From positions 372,001-436,000 of the forward strand of contig JALNQF010000012.1 of NCBI GenBank assembly GCA_028456385.1: a stretch of DNA of 64,000 nt. Reading direction: 5' to 3'. Under the pieces are notes generated by a model. The model was not told the DNA's origin, searched no databases, and worked only from the letters and a program-made list of their open reading frames with translations. The position numbers and the translations under genes were made by a program. Positions 50,375-61,769 of this stretch are shown one piece after another; within the stretch, counting starts at the first letter, position 1, and each line of letters begins with the position of its first letter. This DNA comes from Ophiosphaerella korrae. Lineage: Eukaryota; Ascomycota; Dothideomycetes; Pleosporales; Phaeosphaeriaceae.

Positions 50375-51535
50375 CTACCACTCCTCCCATCTTAAGGGAC
50401 CATCGCCATCCCATCGCACACGCTTCATGATTTCGTGAAAAATATGCCCATCGTAATTGGCATGTTGTTTCTGCTGATCATAGTGGCTCTTTTGTAACTG
50501 CTGGTATATCCATCGTTTTCGTAAAGCTGGCAAGAACGATACAAACAATTTGGAGGTGAACTCGCCGCTAAATGCCTCTGCAACTTCGATTAGAAGCACA
50601 TATGGGAGTATCGCAAAGCTTTTCATCAAGATTTCAAGTGCTTGGCTTTGTTTGTCCTGGATCGCTTCTTTTAACATTCTGACATGCTCTCTGGTGGTTT
50701 TGAGCTGCTCCTCAACCATATAATCTACGTTCGAGCGTTTGCACTGATGGCCTTGGGTAGTGGATCCAGTGCCAGCTCTCTTACGACTTGGCGATGGTAG
50801 AGCAGCGAATCCAACTGAGGCCGTCCTAAGTTCATCAATACGGCTGCTTGAAGGCACAATATGGCTGCTGGGAGGCCCGGCATGGCTGCTTGGAGGTTCA
50901 ATATGACTGCTTGGAGATTCAATATGACTACTTGGAGGCTCAATGCGACTGCTCGGGGGCTCAACTGGGAGCGGTGTTGGTTCGGCTGAGCCTATTTCTG
51001 CATCCATGTCACCACTTGTGGACTCACCCTCGCTGTGGGCATCACTAACAGCTTCGTCAATATCGGTGGTCCTTTCTCTTGTCGTCATGGCCGCTCCCTA
51101 GTAGAGTTCACTCAGCTCAGGTATATATTTGAGAGGTTTGTACTTGAACTTCTTTGCCTGTTTGTGAGTCTTAAAGTGAGCGTCCAGTCCGCCAGCGTCC
51201 GCATAGATTATCCCTTCAGCCAGGTCCACCCTGAATCCTGGTAGATTGGTTAGTTCAATCCACACAAGGTAATCTCTTTTGAGGGTGTTGTTCTTGTTTT
51301 TGCAATGGTGTTTTGTTATAGGTGTTCCACTAGGGACTGTGACTCGAGTCACCTCCTTGATCACCCTTTCCCACGCCTGTGTCGAATAGCCCCCCTCCTC
51401 ACGCTCGAGATCTTTTGATGCAATCAAAGTATTGATAAGTGCTAGTGTCATTTCATCTGTCCATTTTACAACGGATGTGCTCGGAGGCTGAACTGGTCGA
51501 AATATGCCAGAGTGGAAGTTGATAGTTTGCTCCAT
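50375..51535 (-). pseudogene. Myb/SANT-like DNA-binding protein split by one TAG codon
   Basis: The upstream part (51098-51535, 145 residues, ATG) contains a Myb/SANT-like domain: VVKWTDEMTLALINTLI, a central KHHCKNKNNTLKRDYLVW, and a tail KPLKYIPELSELY. A TAG then interrupts. Three codons later an ATG continues in the same frame (50375-51088, 237 residues). The second part has a 7-residue repeat, a basic patch (SPSRKRAG) and a helical C-terminus (ALRKRWIYQQLQK). Proteins with this domain are usually one chain of 300-400 residues, so this is most simply one gene with a CAG-to-TAG change. No intron of workable length removes the stop. Two separate proteins or readthrough are possible. It lies 78 bp from the TENA stop, convergent. 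Confidence 0.6.
50834..50959 (-). repeat. six 21-bp repeats encoding a P-P-S-S-H-I-E-type heptad
   Basis: Six consecutive 21-bp units in the second half of the Myb/SANT-like gene encode seven-residue repeats of the type PPSSHIE, with Ser/Pro and Arg/His variation. The plus-strand view shows repeated gctgcttggaggttcaata-like words. Repeats of this kind vary in copy number between strains. Confidence 0.8.
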
Positions 51536-52108
51536 AGAGCCTCAGGGAATGCTAGACTTAAGACAGTGTTGACAATACTAGTAGAGTTGTAGGCGAGGAT
51601 GATTGAAGTTAATGTTAATTCGACAGTTGAATGTTGTGCAGTGTCACATGCGATGCCGTGGGGTTGAGATGATGATAAATCCCCGTAGAATTGGGATAAA
51701 TAATCGCGGTTGTTGCACGAAACGAACCCCAATTCTACCCTAATCAGGTAAGGGTTTAGTTATTTTTCAAGCTGATTATTTGACAAGAACAGCAGAACCA
51801 CCAAGCAATGTTAAAGGAATCGAAATAAACGTTGAATTAAGCATTCAAAACAGCCACTACTTTGTTTGCGTAATGAAGATGGAAATGCTTGCAATAATAT
51901 CTTGATATCGTCGTTGTTTTTACAGTAACGAGGTGAATTTGGGTTTGAAATAGGGTAGAATGGTCCAAGCGAATGGGCGTGGGCCGTGCTTGATTAGCGT
52001 ATGCCAAGACCGCAGCAAAATTGATCCCGGCAAAAGTTCGAAAAACTTCTAGCTTGCCAACTCGACAACAGCTGCATTATAGCTACGATATCACGCCTAT
52101 CCACAGCA
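51536..52108. other. intergenic upstream of Myb/SANT-like and CBF5 genes
   Basis: 0.57 kb of divergent upstream sequence. An 88-codon minus-strand frame overlapping the Myb start is in another phase and has no support. Confidence 0.45.
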
Positions 52109-53756
52109 ATGGCGCTCGTACAGACTAATCCAGACGCTTATGTGATTAAGCCAGCGGCTGCTGCGCCTGCCATCGATACTAGCGATTGGCCTCTGCTGCT
52201 CAAAAACTACAGCGATTGTATGCACAACAGCTCTCCCTATAGCTTCGTGCACCCCAACTAACGCCCCCCATAGTGCTCGTACGCACATCACATTACACTC
52301 CTATTCCCCAGGGATGTGCCCCTCTGTCGCGAGACCTCAAGTCCTACATCAGTTCCGGTGTCATCAACCTGGACAAGCCCTCGAACCCGTCTAGCCACGA
52401 AGTCGTGTCGTGGATCAAGCGTATACTGAGGTAGGCCAGCTATTGTGTTAAATCGTAAAGAGCAAACTAACACGGTTTTTAGAGTTGAGAAGACTGGCCA
52501 CAGTGGAACTCTCGACCCAAAAGTTACGGGCTGCCTCATCGTCTGCATTGATCGCGCCACCCGCCTCGTCAAGTCGCAGCAAGGAGCTGGAAAAGAATAT
52601 GTGTGCGTCATCCGTCTGCACGACAAGCTCCCAGGAGGTGAAGCACAATTTGCCCGTGCTCTTGAAACCCTCACCGGTGCCTTGTTTCAACGACCACCCC
52701 TGATCTCCGCCGTCAAGCGACAGCTCCGTATTCGTACCATCCACGAGAGCAAGCTGTACGAGTTCGACAACGAGAGACAATTGGGTGTGTTCTGGGTCAG
52801 CTGCGAAGCGGGAACCTATATCCGTACCCTTTGCGTGCATCTCGGTCTTTTACTTGGTGTGGGTGCTCACATGCAGGAACTGCGCCGCGTGAGAAGTGGA
52901 GCTATGGACGAGACGAAGGACTTGGTCACTCTTCATGACGTCCTTGATGCGCAATGGCTAAACGACAACAACCGTGACGAGTCATATCTGCGACACATCA
53001 TCTCTCCTCTGGAGAGTCTATTGACGAGCTACAAGCGCGTCGTTGTCAAAGACAGCTCTGTCAACGCCATTTGCTACGGTGCCAAGCTCATGATCCCGGG
53101 CCTCCTACGTTTTGAGAAAGGTATTGAGATTCACGAGGAAATTGTCTTGATGACCACCAAGGGCGAGGCAATTGCACTCGCGTATGCACAAATGTCAGCC
53201 GTCGAGATGTCTTCGTGCGATCACGGTGTTGTTGCTAGGATCAAGCGAGTTATCATGGAGCGCGATCTCTACCCTAGGAGGTGGGGCATGGGTCCAGTCG
53301 CGACTGAGAAGAAGAAGATGAAGGAAGCTGGCACACTTGATGTACGTTTCAACAGTTCTTTGAGCTCAATCATGGTGCTAACCACACTAGAAATTCGGAC
53401 GCCCGAATGAGAAGACACCTGCGAAGTGGAACACTGAGTATAAAGACTTCAACAGGACCGACGACGGAACATCACTTCCCATTGCTCAGACCACATCAAC
53501 TCCTGAGGTACTTGCCGCTCCCGCCATTCCACCAACTGGAATCACCTCTGCAGAGCAAGCTGAAGCAGAGTCTGCAATGGACGTTGATGGTAGGAGCAGC
53601 AAGAAGCGCAAGAGCAGCAGCGATGATGAGGAGCCACCAGAGGATAAAGCCGAGCGCAAGCGCAAGAAGAGGGAGGAAAAGGAAAAGAAGAAGGCCAATA
53701 AAACTGCTAAGAAGGAGAAGCGCAAGAGCAAGGCCGGAGACTCCGACTCCGACTGA
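52109..53756 (+). CDS. CBF5: H/ACA snoRNP pseudouridine synthase Cbf5 (dyskerin)
   Basis: Catalytic subunit of H/ACA snoRNPs; converts uridine to pseudouridine in rRNA and snRNA in the nucleolus. Four exons (52109-52217, 52274-52430, 52483-53341, 53391-53756) give 496 residues. The dyskerin-like lead [10 protein letters not shown]...[12 protein letters not shown], the [16 protein letters not shown] segment and the catalytic loop [13 protein letters not shown] (Asp in the TLD triplet) are present. [15 protein letters not shown] and the PUA domain ([16 protein letters not shown]) follow. The tail from about residue 420 is a Lys/Glu-rich KKRKREEK-type nucleolar segment ending DSDSD. Introns are 52-56 nt. 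Confidence 0.97.
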
Positions 53757-54313
53757 GTATTTGACCACCTGAACGAACGACCTTCCAGTCATCAGGCAGC
53801 ATCCAGCTGTGATTGACTACGGAAGCGCAACACTCTGCCTCAAGGCATGTCATAATCTGGTCTTATCTTTTGAAACCTCATCAATGTAGCATACGAAAAG
53901 AGCGTATGGGAAACGGCGTTTTTGGCTAGCATACGGAGTTCCTGGCGCATCAAAACTTCTGTAGCATGGGCGGTCGAATTACGACATTTTCATGCTCTTT
54001 TCACCTCTGTTTAGTTCTTGATCTTCAATTAGTTCGTGAAATGTGAATATAATGATAGCATTCAAAAATATCAGCACAGTTGACAGTGTATCACTCGTTG
54101 GGCAAATGTGACAGAACGTTCGAGAAACTTCGATGCGTTGACGTCGGTGTGTCTCCCCACCAGACGAAGCACGAGCCACAAAGGGCATTGACCGCTGCAA
54201 CTCTGACTTGAGCCCATAAAGAACCTCACCTCTACACCCATCCAACAAGATACCTAAAACGTCCACATTGCATACGAAACACCTGCTTACTTACTGCTCT
54301 CTAATACTTCACT
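53757..54313. other. intergenic: DnaJ promoter region
   Basis: About 0.56 kb that holds the CBF5 3' region and the DnaJ promoter with a heat-shock element, listed separately. No gene seen. Confidence 0.5.
54114..54131. promoter_or_regulatory. perfect four-unit heat-shock element
   Basis: The sequence reads GAA-cg-TTC-ga-GAA-ac-TTC, four alternating nGAAn units in perfect register, 183 bp upstream of the DnaJ start. This is the canonical Hsf1 trimer site. SIS1, the yeast relative of the downstream gene, is a core Hsf1 target. Occurrence of an 18-bp match in this position by chance is improbable. Confidence 0.85.
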
Positions 54314-55589
54314 ATGGTAAAAGAGACCAAGCTCTACGATTCATTAGGTGAGTTTGCTCAGACCTACCCCACCTCTCCACGGCTGTGGAGCCCAGCCGCC
54401 ACATACGCAAGTGCTAACATTGGGCAGGTGTATCATCATCCGCGACACAAGATGAGATCAAGAAGGCATACCGAAAGGCCGCGTTGAAATGGCATCCTGA
54501 CAAGAACAAAGACAACCCACAAGCCAGTGAGAAGTTCAAAGGTAAGATATATCAATTTCCGCCTATGCGAGCAATCCCTTACTAACAATCTATGCTAGAG
54601 GTATCGCAAGCTTACGAAATCTTATCGGACCCCGAGAAGCGTAAAACATATGACCAATACGGTCTCGAATTCATACTGCGGGGTGGCGCACCACCTCCAG
54701 AGCAGACTGCCGGCTCAGGCGGCCACCCATTTGAAAGCAGTGGCGGCTACCCCTTCACAGGCACCGGTGGTATGCCTGGAGGAACACGCTCGTTCCACTT
54801 CTCAACCGGAGGTGGTGGTCCCGATGGATTCCACTTCTCAAACGCCGACGATATCTTCTCGAACTTTATGCGCAACAGCGGCGGGGGCGGCGATGATGAC
54901 TTCTTTGGCGGAGGTTTTGGCATGGGCGGCATGCCAGGTGGTATGGGTGGAAAGACCAGAAGCCGTTTTTCGGGAAGCAGGAGAGTACCTGAGCCTGAAG
55001 TCACAGTTGTTGAGAAGCCGCTTGCTGTAAGCCTTGAAGAGCTATACGGTGGCACGACCAAGAAGTTGAAGATTAAGCGTAAAACATATGATTCGGACAC
55101 CGGGAGGCAAAGCACGCAAGACCGAATTCTCGAAGTGCCCATCAAGAAGGGATTGAAAGCTGGCAGCAAGATCAAGTTCTCCGATGTTGGGGATCAAGTC
55201 GAGGGTGGCACACAGGATTTACATTTCATCGTTTCAGAGGTGAGTGTGACCGAGTTTGCCTTTACTGGATATTAGGATGCTAATGTGGAAGCTAGAAATC
55301 TCACCCTCTTTTCACCCGCGAAGGCGACGACATCAGACACACGATAGAACTCGACCTGAAAGAAGCCCTCACTGGCTGGCGACGAACCGTTCAAACAATC
55401 GATGGCAAACAACTCAATATCGGCAGCGGAGGCCCCACGGGACCCACATGGACAGAGCGATACCCGAATCTCGGAATGCCCAAGAGCAAGAAGCCAGCAG
55501 ACCGAGGCGATTTTGTCGTTGGTGTCAAAATCAAATTCCCAACCAGCCTGACAAGCCAACAAAAAGAGCATCTGAAACAAATCCTATAA
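54314..55589 (+). CDS. SIS1: type II DnaJ/Hsp40 co-chaperone (Sis1/Psi1-like)
   Basis: Hsp70 partner that binds unfolded clients and stimulates ATP hydrolysis in cytosol and nucleus. Four exons (54314-54347, 54428-54541, 54599-55239, 55296-55589) give 360 residues. The J domain (residues about 5-70) has [15 protein letters not shown] with the HPD triplet. A long Gly/Phe- and Gly/Met-rich region (about 75-170; [15 protein letters not shown]) follows. There is no CxxCxGxG zinc finger, so it is type II. Two C-terminal beta-sandwich domains ([38 protein letters not shown]) close the chain. It ends EHLKQIL. A perfect heat-shock element lies upstream. Confidence 0.95.
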
Positions 55590-57041
55590 ATCCCTAGAGC
55601 ACGATTGCCCTTCCTAGATTTATTTCACTGCAACCTGGCGGTGAATTAATTGCGTTTTCTCTTCACGTACATCCTTTATTCTTGATTTTACGCAGCGAGA
55701 ACTTGAATTCGCTCGTGATGAGCGTATGGCGTTGGCGGAATTTCCTTTTAAATGGCATCATGCAGGGTAGGGCTTGCTTTTCAATACTATAAACGCCTAA
55801 CAAATATGATTACGAGGGGGTATACTGGAATTATCAGCGGGGAATTGGATTGAATGACTGGATATGACGAATTGAGGGGATGATTTTAGGAGGTTAGACG
55901 AATGATGACGAATTACTGACTGCCTGACATGCATACGTACCTCGCCACCCTCGCACGCTTATCGTCTGTTTTACGCAATATTCTGTCGATACACACAAAC
56001 GGCGTTTAAACGACCTATGCCTTAGTTAGTGCATTTTAGTTTCAGGTTTTATGTGCACAAGAGGTGAGACGCCATGTTACTCATGGCTAAATATGAATGT
56101 GCTTGTATAATTTCATTATAGGCTTAATGGATGTTGTTTCTGGGTCAGGCTTGATTAACTGTCATTGTAAAAAGCCATGGTAGAAGCTCCAGTGCGCTGA
56201 CGATCGGTGTCATCGCCAATGTGACAAATTGATGCAGTTCCTTCAATCAAGCGAATAATTAGATGGCGATGATGCTGTAAGTCACAGTCGTGATTTTTCT
56301 AAATCATAGGCAGAGAACTTTAAGGGGCGAAGCTCTACACAATTGCACGGCGTGTGCGCTGATTCCCGAGTTCGTCACTATATTTGAGCCTAAGGAATGG
56401 CGAACAACACGTATTGCATGTTCTTTTCTGGGGAGATCATCCGGATTGTTATATGTTACATTTGAATCAGATATCGGTCAAGTTTTGAGACTGGAAATGT
56501 TGAGGGTTGAGGGCATGTCGCTGAAAACTCGCAGTAACAGACCGACCTTTTAACAGGGCAACGCGATTACTGTTGTGGAGCAAAAGGTAGAATCTGAACT
56601 CTAACGTTCTGCTCACTTGAGCAGTATTTGTACCACGACAATTACCATGAAACTTTACAATCATCGTTCACTTTGAACGTTATGAGCCTCCTGCAGAAAA
56701 GACTTCTCCCGAGGTAACCCTTTTAGCTATTGATCGTTGGATGAAAGAATGTTCAAAGAACCATACTGGTTGCAAAATCTATACATCTTGCAGTTTACCA
56801 ACGCGGGTTATAGGGATTACTCGAAATCATTGCTCCTTGCGAGAGGGCCTGTTAACAGGTTAGGTATGCCTGTCTCAGTCATTAATGGGGGAAAACAAGG
56901 ACCTGCACTCAAGCTGACGTCAGACACACAAAATGCACTTCTATAAGGACTGAACTTAAATCGCTTACCGAAAACGTTTCAAGAAACTGCTCATGTGACT
57001 ATAGCTGCTACTTGGTGTAGTAATAGTGAAAACGGTCTCTA

Positions 57042-57060
57042 CCCCCCCCCCTCCCCCCCC
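57042..57060. repeat. C10-T-C8 homopolymer tract
   Basis: Nineteen bases, all C except one T at 57052. One of six long C/G runs in the window. Confidence 0.85.
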
Positions 57061-57583
57061 TCTAGGAGACGTAAAATATAACGCCACGAAATTGGAACAT
57101 TCAAAACTTTGCGTTAGAGAAAGGCCAAATATATATATTTAAACTTCAAATGAATTTTTGGGAAGCAGTGGATGTTACAGACAACTGACCCTTTTCTGGA
57201 ACGAGCTTGGGTCTACCAGGAAGAGACAGGTATCACTCCGCACAATACATTTTGGAAAGTAGGAAGTCTATTGGGGATGCAAGTCCGCTGGTGCCATTAG
57301 TGATACGGAGCCTCGTAGATCAACATTAACGCCTACCTCGTCGTGCGCATTAACAACAGGGCCAATCTATTGGGATGAGAACTGGAGGCAAGACGATATC
57401 CTGCCGTCAGCACTGCCTAGCTAACGTCGCCTTCACCCTTATTTGACCATCCCATGCTGGCCAAGTACCAAACGCGCGTCTTCTTCCAAAACAACCACTG
57501 GGACCGCATTTGAAAGAGTTGAGTTGGGATTGCTCGTTCCCCAGACGTCGTCATCCCGACTTTCCGCTCCCTAGTAAGTGCAA

Positions 57584-57606
57584 TTTTTTTTTTTTTTTTT
57601 TTTTTT
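57584..57606. repeat. T23 homopolymer
   Basis: Twenty-three consecutive T in the gene-poor stretch. It may be a poly-A-tail scar of a retrotransposed copy on the minus strand, a nucleosome-depleting poly(dA:dT) tract, or slippage. No target-site duplication or adjacent retro-copy was recognised. Confidence 0.8.
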
Positions 57607-58540
57607 GTTCTTTCCATATTTTGATGAGTTTCCTTGCCGCGCTTCGAGTTGTCTGGCGTCGCTTATGGTTTAGCTGGCGGAATACATGTTGTTTGCAGCG
57701 CATCGGGGATTTGCAAATCACAACCGATTACTAGGGAGAGAAGACGTGCAAAGGGATCGATGGCCGTACAAGGGAATCTATGACCTGCTCTGCGCTCTTC
57801 AGCCTGTGCTTTGCTTCCTTGCATCTACGTCCTCGAGCGCCGCACACAACATCCACATCGATAACAATCTTTATTCAAACTGTGGCGCTTGGGGCCGTAT
57901 CAAATCATCCGGCCTTTCCCTGGTTTTATTTCTTCCTTTGGCGGCGCTCGGCAATTGGCTTGGATATCAACTCAGTCCTCTTAGGAAATTCATACGCAGT
58001 TTCTAGATGTTTTCTTTGCCGGTGAGGCAGGGACGTGTGTTTGATGGTGAGGCGGGGCGTCGCTGTGAGGCTAGTAGTGTGGAATCTAGAAGGATAGTGT
58101 CTGAGCTGGCCAGTATTAGGCCTACGATGCGATTGATTACACTCTTTTGTTCAAAGTGGATAGTACTCTAATGTACCTTTTACCCACAGATACCCTATCT
58201 GCTCGGCACCCAGGTGTCAAAAATGAGACACTTTTCTGGCGACTTACTGTAAATAGACCTCGGGATTCTCAGGCCACGAAAGTTTCAACTACGGCGTTTT
58301 AGAAATTCAAGGTCAGAATAAAGATCCAAGTTGGGGATCCTTCTGGCTTTTATATATTGTCAGGGTGTAGAAATATCTCGATGGTTGACGGAAATATAGT
58401 TATTTGAGGAAGGAACTCTGCAGTTATCAGAACAGTGTCTCTCTGCCCATGTCTCCTCCTTCAAATGCACATATACCCATTCCAATTAACCACCCGAACA
58501 ACATCACCCATAGTAAAATGTCGAACTAACCACCCATCAC

Positions 58541-59627
58541 TCACTCCCGTCCCCCCTCATCCTCCCTCTCCAAAAACTCCACAACAGCTATTTCTCATTA
58601 GCAAACATCAAATCATTCCAACCTCAGCAACACCACATACCTCTAGTAAACTCCTCCGGCCTCTCACTAATAACCCAATGCCCCGCATCAACATCTACAA
58701 TCTCAAACCTCGGAAAAAACGCCCCAATAACCGGAATCGCCTCATCACTCACATACCTACTCTTCGTGCCGCGCACAAACAAGGCCCGCCCCCCAAACCT
58801 CGTTTCCCCCGGCTCCTTGTACGGAAAATCAGCCATGTGGTCTAGGGCATCGGCAAGTATGCGCACGGGGATGCGAAACCGCAGCGGGGCACCCGCACTG
58901 TCGCGCACGAGGTTGGTTAGTAGGAATTGGCGCACGGGCAACTCTTCGACGAAGGGCGCGAGCAGCTCGTCTGCAGCCTTGGTGCTCGTGGGCGCGGCGG
59001 CCGCGACGCGCAGCATGCCCTGCGCATACCGCGGGAAGGCGGATGACAGCGCGGCGTCGAGCGGCGCGTTGTCGACGGGGATGATGTTTGCGCAGCAGGA
59101 TGGGTCGCGCAGGGCCATTGTCATGATTGTTTTGGCGCCCATGGAGTGGCCGATGAGCGTGGCGTTTTTGAGGTTGTGGGTGGATAGGAAGGCCAGGGCG
59201 TCATCGGCGAGGGCGGGGTAGGTGTGTGTTTTGTGGTGCGGCGAGTCGCCGTGGTTGCGGGTGTCGAGGGCGTAGATGGGGCGGTTGAGGGCGCGGGCGA
59301 GGGCGCTGGAGGAGGTTAGCTGTGGGTGGGTGGATAGAGGTGGAGGGGGCGTGGGGAGGGGAGGAGGAGGACTTGCTTGCTGATGCTGTGGTTGTTCTTT
59401 TTGCTGCCGAAGAGGCCGTGAACGATGACGACCGGGTCGCCTTTGGCGCTACCTTTGTTATCGTGGAGACTGTATGCGAGGTCGACGGCGCGCAAGCTCG
59501 TCGATGCGTGGAAAGATCGGGCCCATGTTAGCTTTGGACTTGTGCGGGGCAATTGAATTCTCGTGGTATGCTTTGGATGCAGCAGCGGGGCGCATATAGG
59601 CTGTATATGTCGCAGGGTCGAGCGCAT
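58541..59627 (-). CDS. ABHD11-like mitochondrial alpha/beta hydrolase
   Basis: Three exons (59377-59627, 58641-59305, 58541-58587) give 320 residues. The first 50 residues are Arg/Ser-rich without acids (RSFHASTSLRA), a mitochondrial presequence type. VVIVHGLFGSKKNN is the oxyanion-hole HG motif, YALDTRNHGDSPHH is a family signature, GHSMGAK carries the nucleophile serine, and DAGHWV carries the catalytic histidine. The family includes human ABHD11 and yeast Imo32; ABHD11 protects lipoylated 2-oxoglutarate dehydrogenase. Intron 1 (59306-59376) needs a GC donor (gcaagt) to give an ungapped NNHSISNALARALNRP, with a CTAAC branch 10 nt before the acceptor. Intron 2 is GTATGT...ATAG. The alternative GT donor nearby (GTCCTC) gives four extra residues and a poor donor. 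Confidence 0.88.
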
Positions 59628-60010
59628 GGTGACTGTGGAGGTTCCGAATCTGTCAATGCTCCGGAACTTTTTCCAGCGCCAAGCATCGACGTCATTTGGG
59701 CCTTACTCCCCCCCCCCCCCAAACTTCCTAATTAGTAAACATGTAAGAAGGCATAGATTACTGCACCCCAATGGAGTTGTCTCGAGTCCGTTAGCACGCC
59801 CACAATTTAATCTGACAAGGCCATCCATATGTAGCCATAAGGGCAAGACTCTTGGCATTTCAATGAGACTACAGGATTACACATAGTGGTAGAACTCAAC
59901 AACTCAAGTGCGATAGCCCTTTGGCTTTGCAGCCCTTTAGCAGGACGTCATTAATCATTCAGCATGCCTCGTGATAACATCAAACAAAAGCCTCCACAGC
60001 ACTTGCCACC
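59628..60010. other. intergenic with C13 run
   Basis: About 0.38 kb between the start of the ABHD11-like gene and the end of the next minus-strand gene. It contains a C13 run at 59708-59720. No gene seen. Confidence 0.5.
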
Positions 60011-61769
60011 TCAACATGGCTGCATCGATGGGAAGAATCGCGGCCCAGAAAAGCCGTAGAACTGCACGCTCTCAATGTCAATATTGCCATCGTGCGTTGG
60101 ACTCCAAAGCTTCAGGAGAACATTTCGCCCGGAGCTGCAACCTAGATTAGCATATGCAATATCAAAATGAAGGATGAGTGTCGTACATGGCCGGATGGAA
60201 TCTGATGGTAATCTTGCTCTTATTCTTCGCAATGAAGAATCTCGCATGAGGCGGTGTAAGCTTCTCATTACCAAGACGAGACTCTAAGGACAGTATTTGA
60301 CTCGGTGCGCCTATCCGTGTCGCTCGGATTGGAGCGATATGGCGGCCTCGGCCTCCTCTCCATCCGCTATTCGAGCTGGAATCGAGAGCAGATGCTCGGC
60401 GGAGCCCAAAGCGGACCATAATATCGTCACTGTCGTTGGCGTCGGCACGCAAGCGATTCTCTCGTCGCACACGGTCTGCCATAATAGCAGCGCTTGGCAA
60501 GTCTTCGTTGGAATCTGAATCGTCCTCTTCGCTCGCTGCCGTGACGGTAAAAGGTGGCGGGGTCGGTGCCGACACCCTGACAATACCCATGTAGGAGTCA
60601 TCTGCCATGTGATCACAGTTGTCGCCATAGACTTCATCTTCATCCTGTGGGGGACTTGGACCGCGATTGGGCCGGGGATGTACGAGGGCCTCCATCATCG
60701 AGCGCTCGTGACGCCTTCGATAGTTGTTAGCACGCTGCTCTATAGTTTCTGGCTCGTTCTGGCGAAAACGCTGCCATATCAGCGGATCTTCAATCGCTTC
60801 TCTCAAAGAGAGTGGCTCATTATCCATGGGGAAGCTTGGCGAGGGCGACATGGCTGGTGAGTAGGATGAGTAACGCAGATCATAGCCGGATGTGGTCGAA
60901 AGCAGCTCCTCTGCGGACATGGACACAAATATCAACCCTTCTTGGACAGGGGCCGTGAACCCTCGATCTGGTGCTCGAATGACAATCCTTTCCAGGGCGA
61001 ATGGCGTATCTCCAATGTGCTTTAGAAGCAGATTGCATCTTGGGCTCTCGCTGCAGTATACGCTGTTGTCGTTCTTGAGGACATTGTGGACATTGTGGAG
61101 TCCTACAGGATGGTCCTTGTCGTAGTACTCCCCCCCATCGCAGCTGACAATCTCCATCTTGAGGCGGCCTGGAACCACCTGGCCCTTGTGGCCGTACCGG
61201 AAGCCATCGTGTCTGGACGCGGGTGCAGCGCTGTGCTCTGTCTTCCTTCGCTTGGATTGTCGACGGTCGCTGCTCACCTCGACGGTGGGGCTTCGCGCAC
61301 GGGCGGTTGTGTTGGAGACGATGAAGGGGTTGGTGATGGGTATGTCGCTGACCGAGTCGAGATGATCGGACGCCGACTCCAGTTCGGCGCGCGCCTCTCG
61401 AATGCGAGCCGAGGAGCGGCGGAGGTAGCGCTCGCTGGGGGTGGCACGGGGCCGGTTGGGGTTGGCGGTGGAGGGGCGCCTCAGCAGGGCGTCGGCAGGC
61501 TCGCTGTCTCGGGGAGGGCCAAAGAAGCGGTGCATCTGGCTGGGTTGAGAAGAGCGTGGCGCGCGGCGGGGCATGGGTGGTGGCGGTGCGGGAGCATTGT
61601 GCAAGGGGAGAGGCGGCTCTCCGTCGGCAAACCGCAGCAGCAAACGGGCGAACGGGCCGCTGTGGGCCGACGAGGACGGAGAGGTCGAGGCATGGGGGTA
61701 GTCGAAGTGGCCGGCCGTGTAGGGAAAGCTGGCGGGCGGTGGCGAGGGAGAGGCGGGCGGTCTGGGCAT
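60011..61769 (-). CDS. conserved-looking fungal protein of unknown function
   Basis: Two exons (60187-61769, 60011-60134) give 568 residues. I do not have a name for the family. Residues 1-190 are Pro/Ser/Arg-rich and disordered, with a basic RRQSKRRKTEH patch that could be a nuclear signal. A folded region begins near 195 (GRLKMEIVSCDGGEY) with NVLKNDNSVYCSESPRCNLLLKHIG and VIRAPDRGFTAPVQEGLIFVSM. An acidic disordered middle (EEDDSDSNED) follows. The last part, FHPA spliced to ISGRNVLLKLWSPTHDGN and ending GFSGPRFFPSMQPC, resembles the edge of a galactose-binding-like beta sandwich, split by the long insert. The acceptor choice is explained under findings. Divergent from AOS1. Confidence 0.75.

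Larger units (their letters stand above)
55590..58540. other. gene-poor stretch, 3.0 kb
   Basis: Between the DnaJ and ABHD11-like genes. Contains a C10-T-C8 tract (57042-57060) and a T23 run (57584-57606). Open frames up to about 106 codons have no domains. No tRNA, rRNA or transposon signature was recognised by eye. Confidence 0.4.

Noticed and set aside
57686..58006. 106-codon plus-strand frame
   Set aside because: No domains, no homologous-looking motif, and it lies directly after a poly-T tract in gene-poor DNA.
58435..58845. Plus-strand frame overlapping the ABHD11-like gene
   Set aside because: A shadow of the minus-strand exons; Pro/Thr/His composition is the complement of the real coding strand.
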